64,000 nt of DNA from UBA822 sp965249775 (GTDB lineage: Bacteria > Gemmatimonadota > Gemmatimonadetes > Longimicrobiales > Gaopeijiaceae): assembly GCA_965249775.1 (NCBI GenBank), contig OZ252253.1, positions 2,418,001 to 2,482,000 on the forward strand. The letters run 5' to 3'. The notes beneath the pieces were generated by a model. It had not been told where the DNA came from. It did no database searches and was given only the letters and a program-made list of their open reading frames with translations. The translations under genes and the position numbers were made by a program. The stretch's first letter is position 1. Each line of letters starts with the position of its first letter. This document shows, piece by piece, positions 17,926 through 27,061 of this stretch.

Positions 17926-18129
17926 ATGGATCGCCAACGGAACCTTCAGCCCCCAATCCGTCGCACTGAAGCCGAGGACCCGAGCTCTGTCGAGGCCGAG
18001 CCCGTGAGCTCGCTTCTTCAGGAAGCCCGTGGTTGGTCCGGGAGCGCCCGGGAGGCCCACGCGAGGATCGAAAGCGACCAGAACCTCGAGATCTTGGCCA
18101 CCCGGCGGCGCAACGGCCCCGGCCAATGA
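17926..18129 (+). CDS. Pup/UBact-like protein tag ending in Gly-Gln
   Basis: A 67-residue, polar, probably disordered protein (MDRQRNLQPP) from ATG 17926 with GGAGG eight bases upstream. It contains no hydrophobic core, is rich in Glu, Ser and Arg, and ends RRRNGPGQ. A short disordered protein ending in Gly-Gln between Dop- and PafA-type genes is the hallmark of prokaryotic ubiquitin-like modifiers. UBact, the form described in several Gram-negative phyla, also has an Arg-rich, Gly-containing end. The terminal Gln must be deamidated to Glu by Dop before ligation. It overlaps the ligase gene by 4 bp (ATGA), indicating translational coupling. The family call rests mainly on context, length and C-terminus, because such tags diverge quickly. 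Confidence 0.75.
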   Translation: MDRQRNLQPPIRRTEAEDPSSVEAEPVSSLLQEARGWSGSAREAHARIESDQNLEILATRRRNGPGQ

Positions 18130-19499
18130 CCTCGTCCCGTTGCTTGTTTTCCATCGAGCAGGAGTGCCAGACCACGGTCGAGGCGAACAACGGGGCAGCA
18201 CTGGTCCCCAAGGCGCTTCGCCGCTTTCTGGAGATCCTCGGCGGCCTGGCCCCTTCGCTCCCGGGCGAGTCGGGCCTGTTCAACGCGTACGGGCGAGTGT
18301 ACGTCGACGTCAACTGCCACCTGGAGTTCTCGGCAATCGAGTGCGATTCGCCCTACGTGCTCGCGCAGATGGTCGAGACGCAGTATGAGCTTGCGACGAG
18401 GGCGGCGGCGGAGCTCGAACGGAGCGGCTTGAAGCTGTTGCTCGTCAACAACAACCACAGCGGACTCTTGCGCCCGGAAACCGCGTTCTGGGGGACGCAC
18501 GAGAACTATCTCATCGACGGTCCGGCTGCGGCCCTGGCGGACCTCACCTTGCCGTTTCTGGTCACGCGTCTGTACGGCGGCGCCGGCGGTGTTCTCTCTC
18601 CCAGCGCCGACTTTCTGGCGGGCACCCGGCCCCTCGCCATGGAGCTCCCGACTGGGGGGGGCACGACGGGGAATCGAGCCATCTACTCGACCAGCCGCGA
18701 GGAGCACCACATGGGGCCCCGTCCCCGCCAACGCCGGCTCCACCTGATCGTCGGAGATGGTCACCGGAGTCAATTCAACCTGGCGCTTCAGTTCGGAGCC
18801 ACTTCGCTGGCCCTGAAGGCGATCCAGTCGGACCCAGAGCTCGCGGCTCAGTTGAAGGATGTGACGTTGCAGCGCCGCGGCGAGAGTTGGGTAGGCACGC
18901 TCCGGCGACTGAACAAGCTTGCCAGCCCAGGGGAGGCTCCACGGGTCGATCCGTCCGTGGTCGAGGTGCAGCGCATCTACCTCGACGCCGCGCGCCGGTG
19001 TGTGGCGTCCATGTCGGATCCGCAGGACTGGATGCCACGAATCCTCGAAGACTGGCAGCTGACCCTGAACGCATACGAGCGGTCCGATCGACTTTGGCTC
19101 GCGCCCCGGCTGGATGCGTTCACCAAGTACGAGCTCTACAGCCACTTCCTGGAGGACCGCGGATCATCCTGGGGCGAGCTCGTCGGCGACATGGAGGCAC
19201 TGAGCACGCTGGGGCTAATGGATCACGACTACCACTCCATCTCCGAGCCCGTATCGGCGTTCTCAGACCTGGACCAGCGCGGGCTGCTCAGCCAGCGGGT
19301 GGGAGACCCGATCCAGCCCGGGTGTGAGGAAGAGCCCTACGTGCCCGACGTGGGCACCCGGGCGCGCGCCCGAGCGAGATTCATCCAGGAGCATTCGGGT
19401 CGATCCAACCTGGTCATGGACTGGGACCGGGTGGTGGAGATGGACACTGGGCGCGTAAGGACGCTGTTCGATCCGTTTGCGGAGGCGTATGCGGGGTAA
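18126..19499 (+). CDS. pafA: PafA-like Pup/UBact protein ligase
   Basis: A 457-residue protein starting in the ATGA overlap with the tag gene. The N-terminal SIEQE (Glu11, Glu13) corresponds to the Mg-ATP binding ETE of PafA. VYVDVNCHLEFSAIECDS contains the expected catalytic base Asp61 and the AECD block typical of PafA rather than Dop. Further conserved blocks are VNNNHSGLL, TSREEHHMG (NTRDEPHA equivalent), RRLHLIVGDGHRSQF and the C-terminal helices. The enzyme would phosphorylate the tag's C-terminal Glu and join it to substrate lysines in the cytoplasm. The frame is complete and shows no decay, in contrast with the upstream Dop and ATPase genes. It is the last gene of the row. Confidence 0.9.
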   Translation: MTSSRCLFSIEQECQTTVEANNGAALVPKALRRFLEILGGLAPSLPGESGLFNAYGRVYVDVNCHLEFSAIECDSPYVLAQMVETQYELATRAAAELERSGLKLLLVNNNHSGLLRPETAFWGTHENYLIDGPAAALADLTLPFLVTRLYGGAGGVLSPSADFLAGTRPLAMELPTGGGTTGNRAIYSTSREEHHMGPRPRQRRLHLIVGDGHRSQFNLALQFGATSLALKAIQSDPELAAQLKDVTLQRRGESWVGTLRRLNKLASPGEAPRVDPSVVEVQRIYLDAARRCVASMSDPQDWMPRILEDWQLTLNAYERSDRLWLAPRLDAFTKYELYSHFLEDRGSSWGELVGDMEALSTLGLMDHDYHSISEPVSAFSDLDQRGLLSQRVGDPIQPGCEEEPYVPDVGTRARARARFIQEHSGRSNLVMDWDRVVEMDTGRVRTLFDPFAEAYAG

Positions 19500-19517
19500 G
19501 GGGGTAAGGCTTCGGCG

Positions 19518-21104
19518 TTACGCTTCCTGCGCCCCCGCCCGACCATCCTCGACCACGAACGTCGCGGCCGTCTGGACCGAACCGCCCGGCCGGGTGACTT
19601 CCGGGACCACCCTATAGTCCGCGGTCCACAGTTCCGGCGTGACCGTGGCCGTCACGTACCCCCTCTGACGGTTGTAGAACCGGACGTGCAGGTTGTCGCT
19701 CATCGAGCGCTGACCTCCGTTCGTCATTTCGCGCCCGTTCCCACCTGATGTGAGGGACGTGCAGACGAATTCCGTTCCCACGATCTCGGACGATTCTTCG
19801 TCGAAGTCACGCTGTAGGTCTGTGACCCAATTGGAGTGGATGTCACCAGTCAGCACGACGGGGTTCGGTGTGCCCTCCTCGGCCATGAGGTCGAGCAGCG
19901 CCTGACGTTCGGTGGGATACCCGTCCCACTTGTCCATCGACCACGTCTCGACCCCCTCGTCGTTGACCCGCCGGAGACGAGCCAACATGACCTGTTGAGC
20001 GAGGACGTTCCACCGGGCCCCCGACGCGGCGAGACCGTCGAACAGCCATCGCCGCTGTTCCGCGCCCAGAATCGTCTGTTCGTCTGATACGTGCGCCGCA
20101 CAGGTGGGACGGTTCCCGCCCCCGCCGCATGGTTGCGTACTCCGGTACTGGCGCGTGTCGAGGACGCTCATTTCGATGAGATCGCCGAAGCGCAGGCGCC
20201 GATAGAGGTGCATGTCGGGGCCTGTCGGCATCGACGCGCCGCGGAGCGGCATGAACTCGTAGAAGGTCTGGTAGGCGGCGGCCCGGCGCAGAAGGAAGGC
20301 CTCCGGCGACGCGCGGTCCTCGGAGATCTCGGCGGCGTAGTCGTTGTCGACCTCATGATCGTCCCAGGTGACGACCCAAGGCGCCGCCGCGTGGGCCGCT
20401 TGGAGATCGGCGTCCAGGCGGTACGTCGTGTAACGAGCCCGGTAGTCGTCCAGCGTCATGATCTCGGGGCCTTCGTGTCGCCTCACGCGGCCAGGAATTG
20501 CACGGCCTTCATAGATGTAGTCGCCGAGGTGCACGATCAGGTCGAGATCCTCGTTCGACAGATGCCGTAGAGCGGTGAACAGACCCTGCTCGTAATGCTG
20601 GCAGGAGGCGAAGGCAAAGCGGAATTCATCGAGCGGGGCGTCGGACGGGGGGGCGGTCTTCGTTCGGCCGACGGGGCTGGCTTCACCGCCCGTGATCATC
20701 CGGTAGAAATAGTCCCGCCCGGGCTCCAGCCCGTCGACCTCCACGTGCACGGAGTGACCGAGCTCGGGGAGGGCCACGGCCGATCCGGTCTGGACCATAC
20801 GCGTAAACGCTTCGTCCTCGGCAATTTCCCAGTCGACTGTGACGGGGTCGGGGAGGGCTCCGGCGCCGTCGAGCGCAGTTCGTGCGAGCCGCGTCCAGAG
20901 GACGACGCCACGCGGCAAGGGATCACCCGAGGCGACCCCTAATGCGAATGGGTCGGAAGAGACCTGGATCCGGCGCCCCCTTTCACACGCCGGCAGGGCG
21001 CCGAGCGCGACGAGGCCCGCGACATTACGACCGACGCGCAGAAAGTCCCGGCGCGTGCCTCGTAGGTCGAAAAGGTCGTGCCACCGGAGGTCTTGGGTCT
21101 TCAT
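19518..21104 (-). CDS. phoD: Tat-exported PhoD-family alkaline phosphatase/phosphodiesterase
   Basis: A 528-residue protein with a Tat signal (TRRDFLRVG, Arg18-Arg19) and lipoprotein-like cleavage region (ALPACERG). The PhoD N-terminal domain (DPFALGVASGDPLP) leads to the metallophosphatase domain with FAFASCQHYEQG, IVHLGDYIYEG, VTWDDHEVDNDYA and VLTGDIHSNWV, supplying the Fe/Ca ligands Asp, Cys, Asn/His of this family. It should release phosphate from phosphomono- or diesters outside the cytoplasm. Its start codon overlaps the stop of the upstream creatininase gene by one base (TAATG), so the two form an operon. Regulation by phosphate is plausible, but no Pho box is obvious. Confidence 0.93.
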   Translation of the reverse strand: MKTQDLRWHDLFDLRGTRRDFLRVGRNVAGLVALGALPACERGRRIQVSSDPFALGVASGDPLPRGVVLWTRLARTALDGAGALPDPVTVDWEIAEDEAFTRMVQTGSAVALPELGHSVHVEVDGLEPGRDYFYRMITGGEASPVGRTKTAPPSDAPLDEFRFAFASCQHYEQGLFTALRHLSNEDLDLIVHLGDYIYEGRAIPGRVRRHEGPEIMTLDDYRARYTTYRLDADLQAAHAAAPWVVTWDDHEVDNDYAAEISEDRASPEAFLLRRAAAYQTFYEFMPLRGASMPTGPDMHLYRRLRFGDLIEMSVLDTRQYRSTQPCGGGGNRPTCAAHVSDEQTILGAEQRRWLFDGLAASGARWNVLAQQVMLARLRRVNDEGVETWSMDKWDGYPTERQALLDLMAEEGTPNPVVLTGDIHSNWVTDLQRDFDEESSEIVGTEFVCTSLTSGGNGREMTNGGQRSMSDNLHVRFYNRQRGYVTATVTPELWTADYRVVPEVTRPGGSVQTAATFVVEDGRAGAQEA

Positions 21105-22885
21105 TACCGCGTGCGCTCCCGGATCAGATCCGCCGTGAGCTCCGCGCGTGCCTCGGCGATCTCACGGCCCAACATGAGAGAGCGCTCCAGGTCCTCGAGT
21201 GAGAAGCCGTCGATCGTTGCTTGGCCCGTCGCCACGCGTTGGGCCCAGCGGACCGATGCCGGATCGGAGGCCAACATGTTGAGGGTGATGTACGGGTCGT
21301 CGTGCAGTCCATCGCCCGGCACGTCAGCCAGTAAGTTTCGCAGGACGCCCGGAGAGCCCTCGCGCTCGGTGTAGTATTCGGGGATGTGAATCGCCCTGGC
21401 TCCGCCCGCCCATTCGGCGGTCAGCGTCTCGGCGACGTTGTTCATGCCCGAGCGATTGCCCCCCGAGTCGCCGATGAAGACGATGTTCTCGAAGCCGTGA
21501 ACCTTGAGGCTGTGCGCGATATCGGTCAGCAGAGCCTCGAAGGTCTCCTGACGAAGGCTGATCGTGCCGGGGCTGCGCATGTGGCCCGATTGGGGTTCGA
21601 TGTTGCCCTCGGGAACCCACTTCACGATCGGGGCGCAGAGAGCGTCACCCAGATTGCGAGCGATCGCCTCGCAGTTGGCATCGAGCACGTAGTTGTGCTT
21701 GCCGGTCACGAGCCAGGGACCGTTCGGCTCCATGCCACCCGTAGCGATGATCGCCGTGGTCTTTCCAGCGGCCAGCGCGTCGCGGATATCCATCCACGTC
21801 ATCTCACCGAGCCAGACCGTGTTGGCTTCGGGTAACGGGTTCGGCGTATCCGAGCAGTTGTAGACGTTTCGCCGGCAGTCGCCACCGCCCATCGTGCGCG
21901 GATCGGGTGCTTGACGCTGAGCTTGCGCACCCGCAGCTCCAGCACCGCCACCTCCGCCGCCACCGGCCGCCCGCTGGGGGCGAGCAGGAGGAGGCACGGT
22001 GCCTCCATACTCGATCGCGGCATTGATCGCATTGACGGTCTGGTTCGCTCGGAAGGCGACGATCCTACGGGCCCACTCCAGGTTCTGCACCCGATCGGCC
22101 AGTGAGACGCCGTTGATCGTGGCGAGCCCGGCCTCCGCGCGCTCGGCCCAACGGATCGAAGCAGGGTCGTCGATGAACATGTTGAGCGCGATTACGGGGT
22201 CGTCGTGCAGGTTGTCCCCGTCACCCCAGACGAGTCCGTGCTCTTCCTCCATATAAGCATAAGCACTCGCGTAGTCGTAGTACTCCTGGACGTGGGCCAC
22301 GATGGGACTGCCGCCCCAAAGCTCCGTGAGCCGGTTCGCCACCGCACGCTGGCCGCCCTGGTTTCCGCCGGAGTCGCCGAAGAAGATGATCCTCTCGAAG
22401 CCGTGCATCCTGAAGGAGTGCGCGACATCGGTGAGCACGGCTTGGAACGTCTCCTCGCGGGCGCTTATTGTGCCCGGGCTCCTCATGTGACCGCTCGGCG
22501 GCTCGATGTTGCCTTCGGGAACGAACGGGATGATGGGAGCGCACAGGGCATCCCCGAGTTGGCGGGCGATGGCCTCGCAGTTGGCGTGCAGGATGTAGTT
22601 GTGCTTGCCGGCGGCCAGCCACGGACCGTTCGGCTCCATACCACCAGTCGGGATCAGCACCGTCGTTTTCCCGGCTGCCAGAGCGTCACGCACGTCCATC
22701 CATGTCATTTCCTCGACCCAAACCGTCGTCGCCGCGGGCAGTGGGTTCGGGGTGTCCGCGCAATTGTAGACGTTGGCTTCACATTGCCCGCCACCCAGGT
22801 CCCGGGAATCGGGAGCCGGGCGTTGTTGTGCGAGAACGGGTGTGCTCAGCACGAGCGCGAAGCTGGCGGTCAGGACGGTCTTCAT
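21104..22885 (-). CDS. Secreted tandem double creatininase-family protein
   Basis: 593 residues from ATG 22885, with GGAGACG upstream. It has a Sec signal (LTASFALVLSTPVLAQQ). Two creatininase-like amidohydrolase domains follow (about 30-300 and 330-590), each beginning with DR-LGGG-type sequence, CxxNVYNC, then WVEEMTWMDVRDALAAGKTT, IPTGGMEPNGPW, GKHNYIL, EGNIEPPSGHMRSPGTIS and FFGDSGGNQ. The motifs keep the metal-binding pattern (TGG.EP.GP, KHN, GD.GGN). A poly-Gly/Ala linker joins the copies. The creatininase fold usually hydrolyses cyclic amides, or formamides in cofactor breakdown, but an exported tandem form has no assigned substrate. It is translationally coupled to phoD. Confidence 0.88.
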   Translation of the reverse strand: MKTVLTASFALVLSTPVLAQQRPAPDSRDLGGGQCEANVYNCADTPNPLPAATTVWVEEMTWMDVRDALAAGKTTVLIPTGGMEPNGPWLAAGKHNYILHANCEAIARQLGDALCAPIIPFVPEGNIEPPSGHMRSPGTISAREETFQAVLTDVAHSFRMHGFERIIFFGDSGGNQGGQRAVANRLTELWGGSPIVAHVQEYYDYASAYAYMEEEHGLVWGDGDNLHDDPVIALNMFIDDPASIRWAERAEAGLATINGVSLADRVQNLEWARRIVAFRANQTVNAINAAIEYGGTVPPPARPQRAAGGGGGGGAGAAGAQAQRQAPDPRTMGGGDCRRNVYNCSDTPNPLPEANTVWLGEMTWMDIRDALAAGKTTAIIATGGMEPNGPWLVTGKHNYVLDANCEAIARNLGDALCAPIVKWVPEGNIEPQSGHMRSPGTISLRQETFEALLTDIAHSLKVHGFENIVFIGDSGGNRSGMNNVAETLTAEWAGGARAIHIPEYYTEREGSPGVLRNLLADVPGDGLHDDPYITLNMLASDPASVRWAQRVATGQATIDGFSLEDLERSLMLGREIAEARAELTADLIRERTR

Positions 22886-23094
22886 GGTCGTCTCCGGGAG
22901 ATCGGTCTCTAAGCTCCAGACAGTGTGGCTACGAAGCAGTTGAGTATTCAGTGTTTGGGCCCAACAGGCAACACGTAGACTGGAGAATCCAGCCCCTGGA
23001 CCGAATCCCCACGCCACACTGGCCAAAAGGTCCGAATCGGCGCTATTCTGTGTGCAAATTGGGGTTACTCTGGGCGGTAGCGAGTGAGGGAAGA

Positions 23095-25641
23095 ATGAGA
23101 ACAGTGAATGCTGCGCTGGTGGCGCTTGGTATCCTGCTCGTATTCGTCGGGCAGACGGCAGACGCCGAGGTTGCCCCGCAGCAGGTTTCGACGCCGCCTG
23201 CGGGGACGACCCCAGGAGCCCTCGTCGCGGCAAGTACCGCGGCAGCAGCCGCAGCCACGCCAGCAGCCGTCACAGTAGCCACAGCAGTAGCTACGGCAGT
23301 GGCCGTCCCCGGGCTGGTCGTTTCCACCGCGATCCACGCAGTCGCGTCGGACGTCACACCCGAGGCGTTGACCGACGTAATCCAGGAGTACTGCACCGGC
23401 TGCCACAACCCTGCCCGGCTCACCGGAAACCTGTCGTTGGTGGACTTCGAGGTCGAGCGAGCCCCGGAGCTGGCCGAGACCGCCGAGAAGATGATTCAGA
23501 AGCTCCGGGCGGGAATGATGCCACCGCAGGGAAGGCCCCGGCCAGCCGGCGACACGCTCATGATGCTGGTGGAGGATCTGGAGAGTCGCATCGACGCGGT
23601 CGCTCTCGCGAACCCCAATCCTGGGTCCAGGACCTTCCAGCGTTTGACCCGTGCGGAGTATGCCAGCTCCATTCTGGACCTTCTGGGACTCCAGATCGAC
23701 GTGGCCGCCTTCCTGCCTCTCGACACCAAGAGCGCCAACTTCGACAATATCGCCGATGTTCAGACGCCTTCTGCTACGGTGATGGAGGGCTACCTGCGTG
23801 CAGCCGGCCAGATCAGCCGTGTCGCCTTGGGTGACCCGGAGGCCGAGCCCAACTCGACTCGGTATCGGATCCCGCGGACCGCCTCGCAGAAGGAGTGGGT
23901 AGAGGGGGCCCCCTTCGGGACCCGCGGCGGCGTATCCATCATCCACAACTTCCCGGCCGACGGCAAATACGTCTTCAACATCCAGCCGTACCCGCACCCT
24001 GAGGGCCAGGTCTTCGGGCTGACCTTCGGGACCGAGCAGATCGAGGTCTCCATCGACGGTGAGCGGGTTGCGCTCATGACCATGGATCGGTGGATGCGTG
24101 AGTCGGAGCCCACGGCCCTGAACATGCGGACCGATTCCATCTACGTGCGGGCCGGCCCCCGGAGAGTCAGCGCGGCTTTCGTGCGCCGGTTCGAGGGCGA
24201 GGTGGACGACCTGATCCGGCCCATCGACCACACGCTGGCCGACGGACAGATCGGCATCGGCTACGGTGTCACGACGGTACCGCACTTACAGCGGCTCACG
24301 ATCCTGGGACCGTACCAAGTCACCGGCGTCTCGGACACGCCGACGCGGCGCCTCGTCTTCACGTGCCGTCCGACATCATCCGGCGAGGCCCGGCCATGCG
24401 CCGAGACCATCGTCTCGCGCTTGGCTACGCAGGCCTACCGGAGGCCCCTCGAGGAGACCGATCTCCGAGGTCTGATGGACTTCTACGATAGCGGTGCGGC
24501 CGACGGCGGCTTCGAGGGCGGCGTCGGTATGGCGCTCCAGGCAATCCTCGCCAGCCCCCACTTCCTGTTCCGGATGGAGGAGAGGCCGGTCGGAGCCAAT
24601 CCGGGCGACGTGCTTCGGATCAGCGACGTGGACCTGGCGTCCCGTCTTTCGTTCTTCATCTGGGGAGCCCCCCCGGATCGGGAGCTCACCGAGCTGGCGG
24701 GCCGTGGAGAGCTCTCGAGCCCGGGTGAGATCGCGCGTCATGCGAGCCGAATGCTCGCCGATCCTCGTGCTGAAGAGGCTTTGGCCACCCGCTTCGGAGC
24801 GCAGTGGCTGCGGCTCCAGGACTTGGAAGAGTTGAAACCGGATGCCTTGTCGTTCCCTTACTTCGATGACACGCTCGCCGAGTCCATGCTGCGAGAGACC
24901 GAATTGCTGTTCTCGCATCTCATTCGCGAAGACCGCAGCGTCCTCGAGTTGCTGACCGCAGACTATACGTTCGTCAACGAGCGCCTGGCCCGACACTACG
25001 GGATCCCCGGCATCATCGGACCGACGTTCCGAAGAGTCTCGTACCCGGACGACAGGCGGCGGGGCGTCCTGGGTCACGGCAGCGTTCTCGCCATGACATC
25101 GCACGGCGACCGTACGTCGCCGGTTCTCCGTGGGAAGTGGGTGTTGGAGGTGTTGCTCGGAAGTCCACCGCCGCCGCCCCCACCCGACGTCCCGGCATTC
25201 GAAGAGACTGAAGAGGCGGACGAGGGGCGCTCCCTCACCGTACGCGAGCGTATGGAAGAGCATCGCTCGAACCCGGTGTGTATGGCGTGCCATGTGGTCA
25301 TCGACCCGATCGGGCTCGCGCTGGAGAACTTCGACGTGACGGGAGCATGGCGCATCCGTGACGGGGGGAATCCCATCGACCCTGTCGGTGAGCTGTACGA
25401 CGGGACGACGTTGCGCGGCCCGGCCGATCTGAGGGCGGCCCTGCTGAGTCGTCCGGAAGTCTTTTATCGGATTTTCACTACGAACCTCATGGCCTACGCG
25501 TTAGGCCGGCGGGTCGAGTACTACGACATGCCGACGGTGCGTGCGATCACGCGCGACGCCGCCGAGAACGACTACCGCTTTTCTTCGTTCGTACTGGGGG
25601 TCGTGAATAGCCCGGCCTTCCAGACGGCACGGAACCAATAA
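23095..25641 (+). CDS. Exported DUF1592-type planctomycete cytochrome protein
   Basis: 848 residues from ATG 23095, with GAGGG six bases upstream. After the signal comes an Ala/Val-rich low-complexity stretch (about 40-85) and a c-type heme site Cys100-T-G-Cys103-His104. Domains in order are DUF1587 (LTRAEYASSILDLLGL), DUF1595/DUF1592 (AILASPHFLFRMEE, LASRLSFFIWGAPPD), DUF1588 (RRGVLGHGSVLAMTSHGDRTSPV) and DUF1585 (AYALGRRVEYYDMP). This arrangement is standard for a family found in planctomycetes, verrucomicrobia and related bacteria, with no proven activity. It is followed at 21 bp by the DUF1552 gene and then an ankyrin gene, forming an exported three-gene set. Confidence 0.93.
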   Translation: MRTVNAALVALGILLVFVGQTADAEVAPQQVSTPPAGTTPGALVAASTAAAAAATPAAVTVATAVATAVAVPGLVVSTAIHAVASDVTPEALTDVIQEYCTGCHNPARLTGNLSLVDFEVERAPELAETAEKMIQKLRAGMMPPQGRPRPAGDTLMMLVEDLESRIDAVALANPNPGSRTFQRLTRAEYASSILDLLGLQIDVAAFLPLDTKSANFDNIADVQTPSATVMEGYLRAAGQISRVALGDPEAEPNSTRYRIPRTASQKEWVEGAPFGTRGGVSIIHNFPADGKYVFNIQPYPHPEGQVFGLTFGTEQIEVSIDGERVALMTMDRWMRESEPTALNMRTDSIYVRAGPRRVSAAFVRRFEGEVDDLIRPIDHTLADGQIGIGYGVTTVPHLQRLTILGPYQVTGVSDTPTRRLVFTCRPTSSGEARPCAETIVSRLATQAYRRPLEETDLRGLMDFYDSGAADGGFEGGVGMALQAILASPHFLFRMEERPVGANPGDVLRISDVDLASRLSFFIWGAPPDRELTELAGRGELSSPGEIARHASRMLADPRAEEALATRFGAQWLRLQDLEELKPDALSFPYFDDTLAESMLRETELLFSHLIREDRSVLELLTADYTFVNERLARHYGIPGIIGPTFRRVSYPDDRRRGVLGHGSVLAMTSHGDRTSPVLRGKWVLEVLLGSPPPPPPPDVPAFEETEEADEGRSLTVRERMEEHRSNPVCMACHVVIDPIGLALENFDVTGAWRIRDGGNPIDPVGELYDGTTLRGPADLRAALLSRPEVFYRIFTTNLMAYALGRRVEYYDMPTVRAITRDAAENDYRFSSFVLGVVNSPAFQTARNQ

Positions 25642-25662
25642 CCTCGAGCGAGGTCGAAAACG

Positions 25663-27051
25663 ATGGAGTTCATCACTGGAAAGCACATCTCACGGCGGAC
25701 GCTGCTTCGCGGCATGGGCGCTTCTCTCGGCCTTCCGCTTCTGGATGCGATGATCCCAGCGAGACGTCTGTGGGCATCGACGCCCGCGGCGGCAGCAATG
25801 AATGGTACGCGTTTGGTATGCATCGAGCAGGTGCACGGGGCGGCCGGCTGCAACGCATTAGGCGCGTCGAAGAACCTCTGGTCGCCGAAAGACGACGGGC
25901 GTGACTTCGACCTGTCGCCCACGAGCCTTCGTTCACTGGAGCCATTCCGCGACCATCTGACCATCATCAGCGACACGGACTCGAGGATGGCCGACGCGTT
26001 CGCCCCCGAGGAGATCGGCGGGGACCACTTCCGGACGAGCGCCGTCTTCCTGACGCAGGCTCACCCGAAGCAGACCGAGGGATCGGACCTGCACGTCGGA
26101 ACGTCCATGGACCAGATTTACGTCCAGCGACTCGGCCAGGACACGCCGATTCCGTCCGTGCAGCTCTCCATCGAGAACGTGGATCAGGCGGGCGGCTGCG
26201 CGTATGGCTACGCGTGCGCTTACACGGACACCGTGAGTTGGGCATCCCCCAGCCAACCGCTGCCGATGGTGCGCGACCCGCGAGCCGTCTTCGAGATGCT
26301 GTTCGGCGCCGGCGGCACACCCGAGCAACGCGCCAAGCGCCGTCAGGCCAACCGTAGCATCCTCGACTGGATGCTCGAGGAGATCTCCGATCTCCAGCGG
26401 GAGCTGGGGCCGGCCGATCGTCACCGCCTCGACCTCTACACGTCGAACATTCGGGAGCTCGAGCAGCGCATCCAGAGGATCGAAGAACAGAACGCGAGCC
26501 AGCCGGAGAGGGAGCTCCCCGACGCGCCGGTGGGCGTCCCGGACGACTTCGCCGAGCACATGCAGGTGATGTTCGATCTTCAAGTCCTGGCCTTCATGGC
26601 GGACACGACCCGCGTGTTCTCGCTGAAGATGGGCAGGGACGCGTCGCCCCGTGTCTATCCGGAGAGCGGCGTCACCACGCCGTTCCACTCGGCGTCACAC
26701 CACGGCAGTCGTGAGAGCCGTGTGCTAGACTTCGCTACGATCAACACGTACCACGTCGGCATGCTTCCGTACTTCCTGGAGAAGCTGCAGAACACGATGG
26801 AGGGCGACGCAAACCTCCTGGACAAGACGATGATCGTGTATGGATCCGCCATGGCCGACAGCAACCTCCACAACCATGTCCGCTGCCCGCTCTTCTTGGT
26901 GGGTGGAGCCAACGGTCAATTGGAAGGCGGCCGCCACGTCAGGGCCCCACTGGGTACGCCCATGGCGAACGTGATGCTCGACATGCTGCATAAGCTCGGC
27001 GTGGAGGACATCGAGACATTCGGCAACAGCACGGGCACCTTCTCCATCTGA
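25663..27051 (+). CDS. Tat-exported DUF1552 protein
   Basis: A 462-residue protein with a twin-arginine signal (ISRRTLLRGMGASLGLPLL) followed by a DUF1552 domain (PF07586), related to the DUF1501/sulfatase-like group. Conserved pieces include FRDHLTIISDTDSR, DQIYVQRLGQDTPIPSVQL, KRRQANRSILDWM and HHHGS-like ASHHGSRES. Gene order DUF1592-DUF1552 is conserved in many genomes and suggests an extracytoplasmic complex with the heme protein. It lies 10 bp before the ankyrin gene. Confidence 0.93.
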   Translation: MEFITGKHISRRTLLRGMGASLGLPLLDAMIPARRLWASTPAAAAMNGTRLVCIEQVHGAAGCNALGASKNLWSPKDDGRDFDLSPTSLRSLEPFRDHLTIISDTDSRMADAFAPEEIGGDHFRTSAVFLTQAHPKQTEGSDLHVGTSMDQIYVQRLGQDTPIPSVQLSIENVDQAGGCAYGYACAYTDTVSWASPSQPLPMVRDPRAVFEMLFGAGGTPEQRAKRRQANRSILDWMLEEISDLQRELGPADRHRLDLYTSNIRELEQRIQRIEEQNASQPERELPDAPVGVPDDFAEHMQVMFDLQVLAFMADTTRVFSLKMGRDASPRVYPESGVTTPFHSASHHGSRESRVLDFATINTYHVGMLPYFLEKLQNTMEGDANLLDKTMIVYGSAMADSNLHNHVRCPLFLVGGANGQLEGGRHVRAPLGTPMANVMLDMLHKLGVEDIETFGNSTGTFSI

Positions 27052-27061
27052 GGAGCATGAC

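Noticed and set aside
19500..23090. Expected 20S proteasome subunits next to the tag locus
   Set aside because: I looked on both strands; the next genes are PhoD and creatininase. No N-terminal-Thr hydrolase-like sequence was found in the window.
23210..23350. Ala/Val-rich tract as a possible frameshift or repeat expansion artefact
   Set aside because: The frame stays open and the heme site follows in frame; low-complexity linkers after signals are common in this family.
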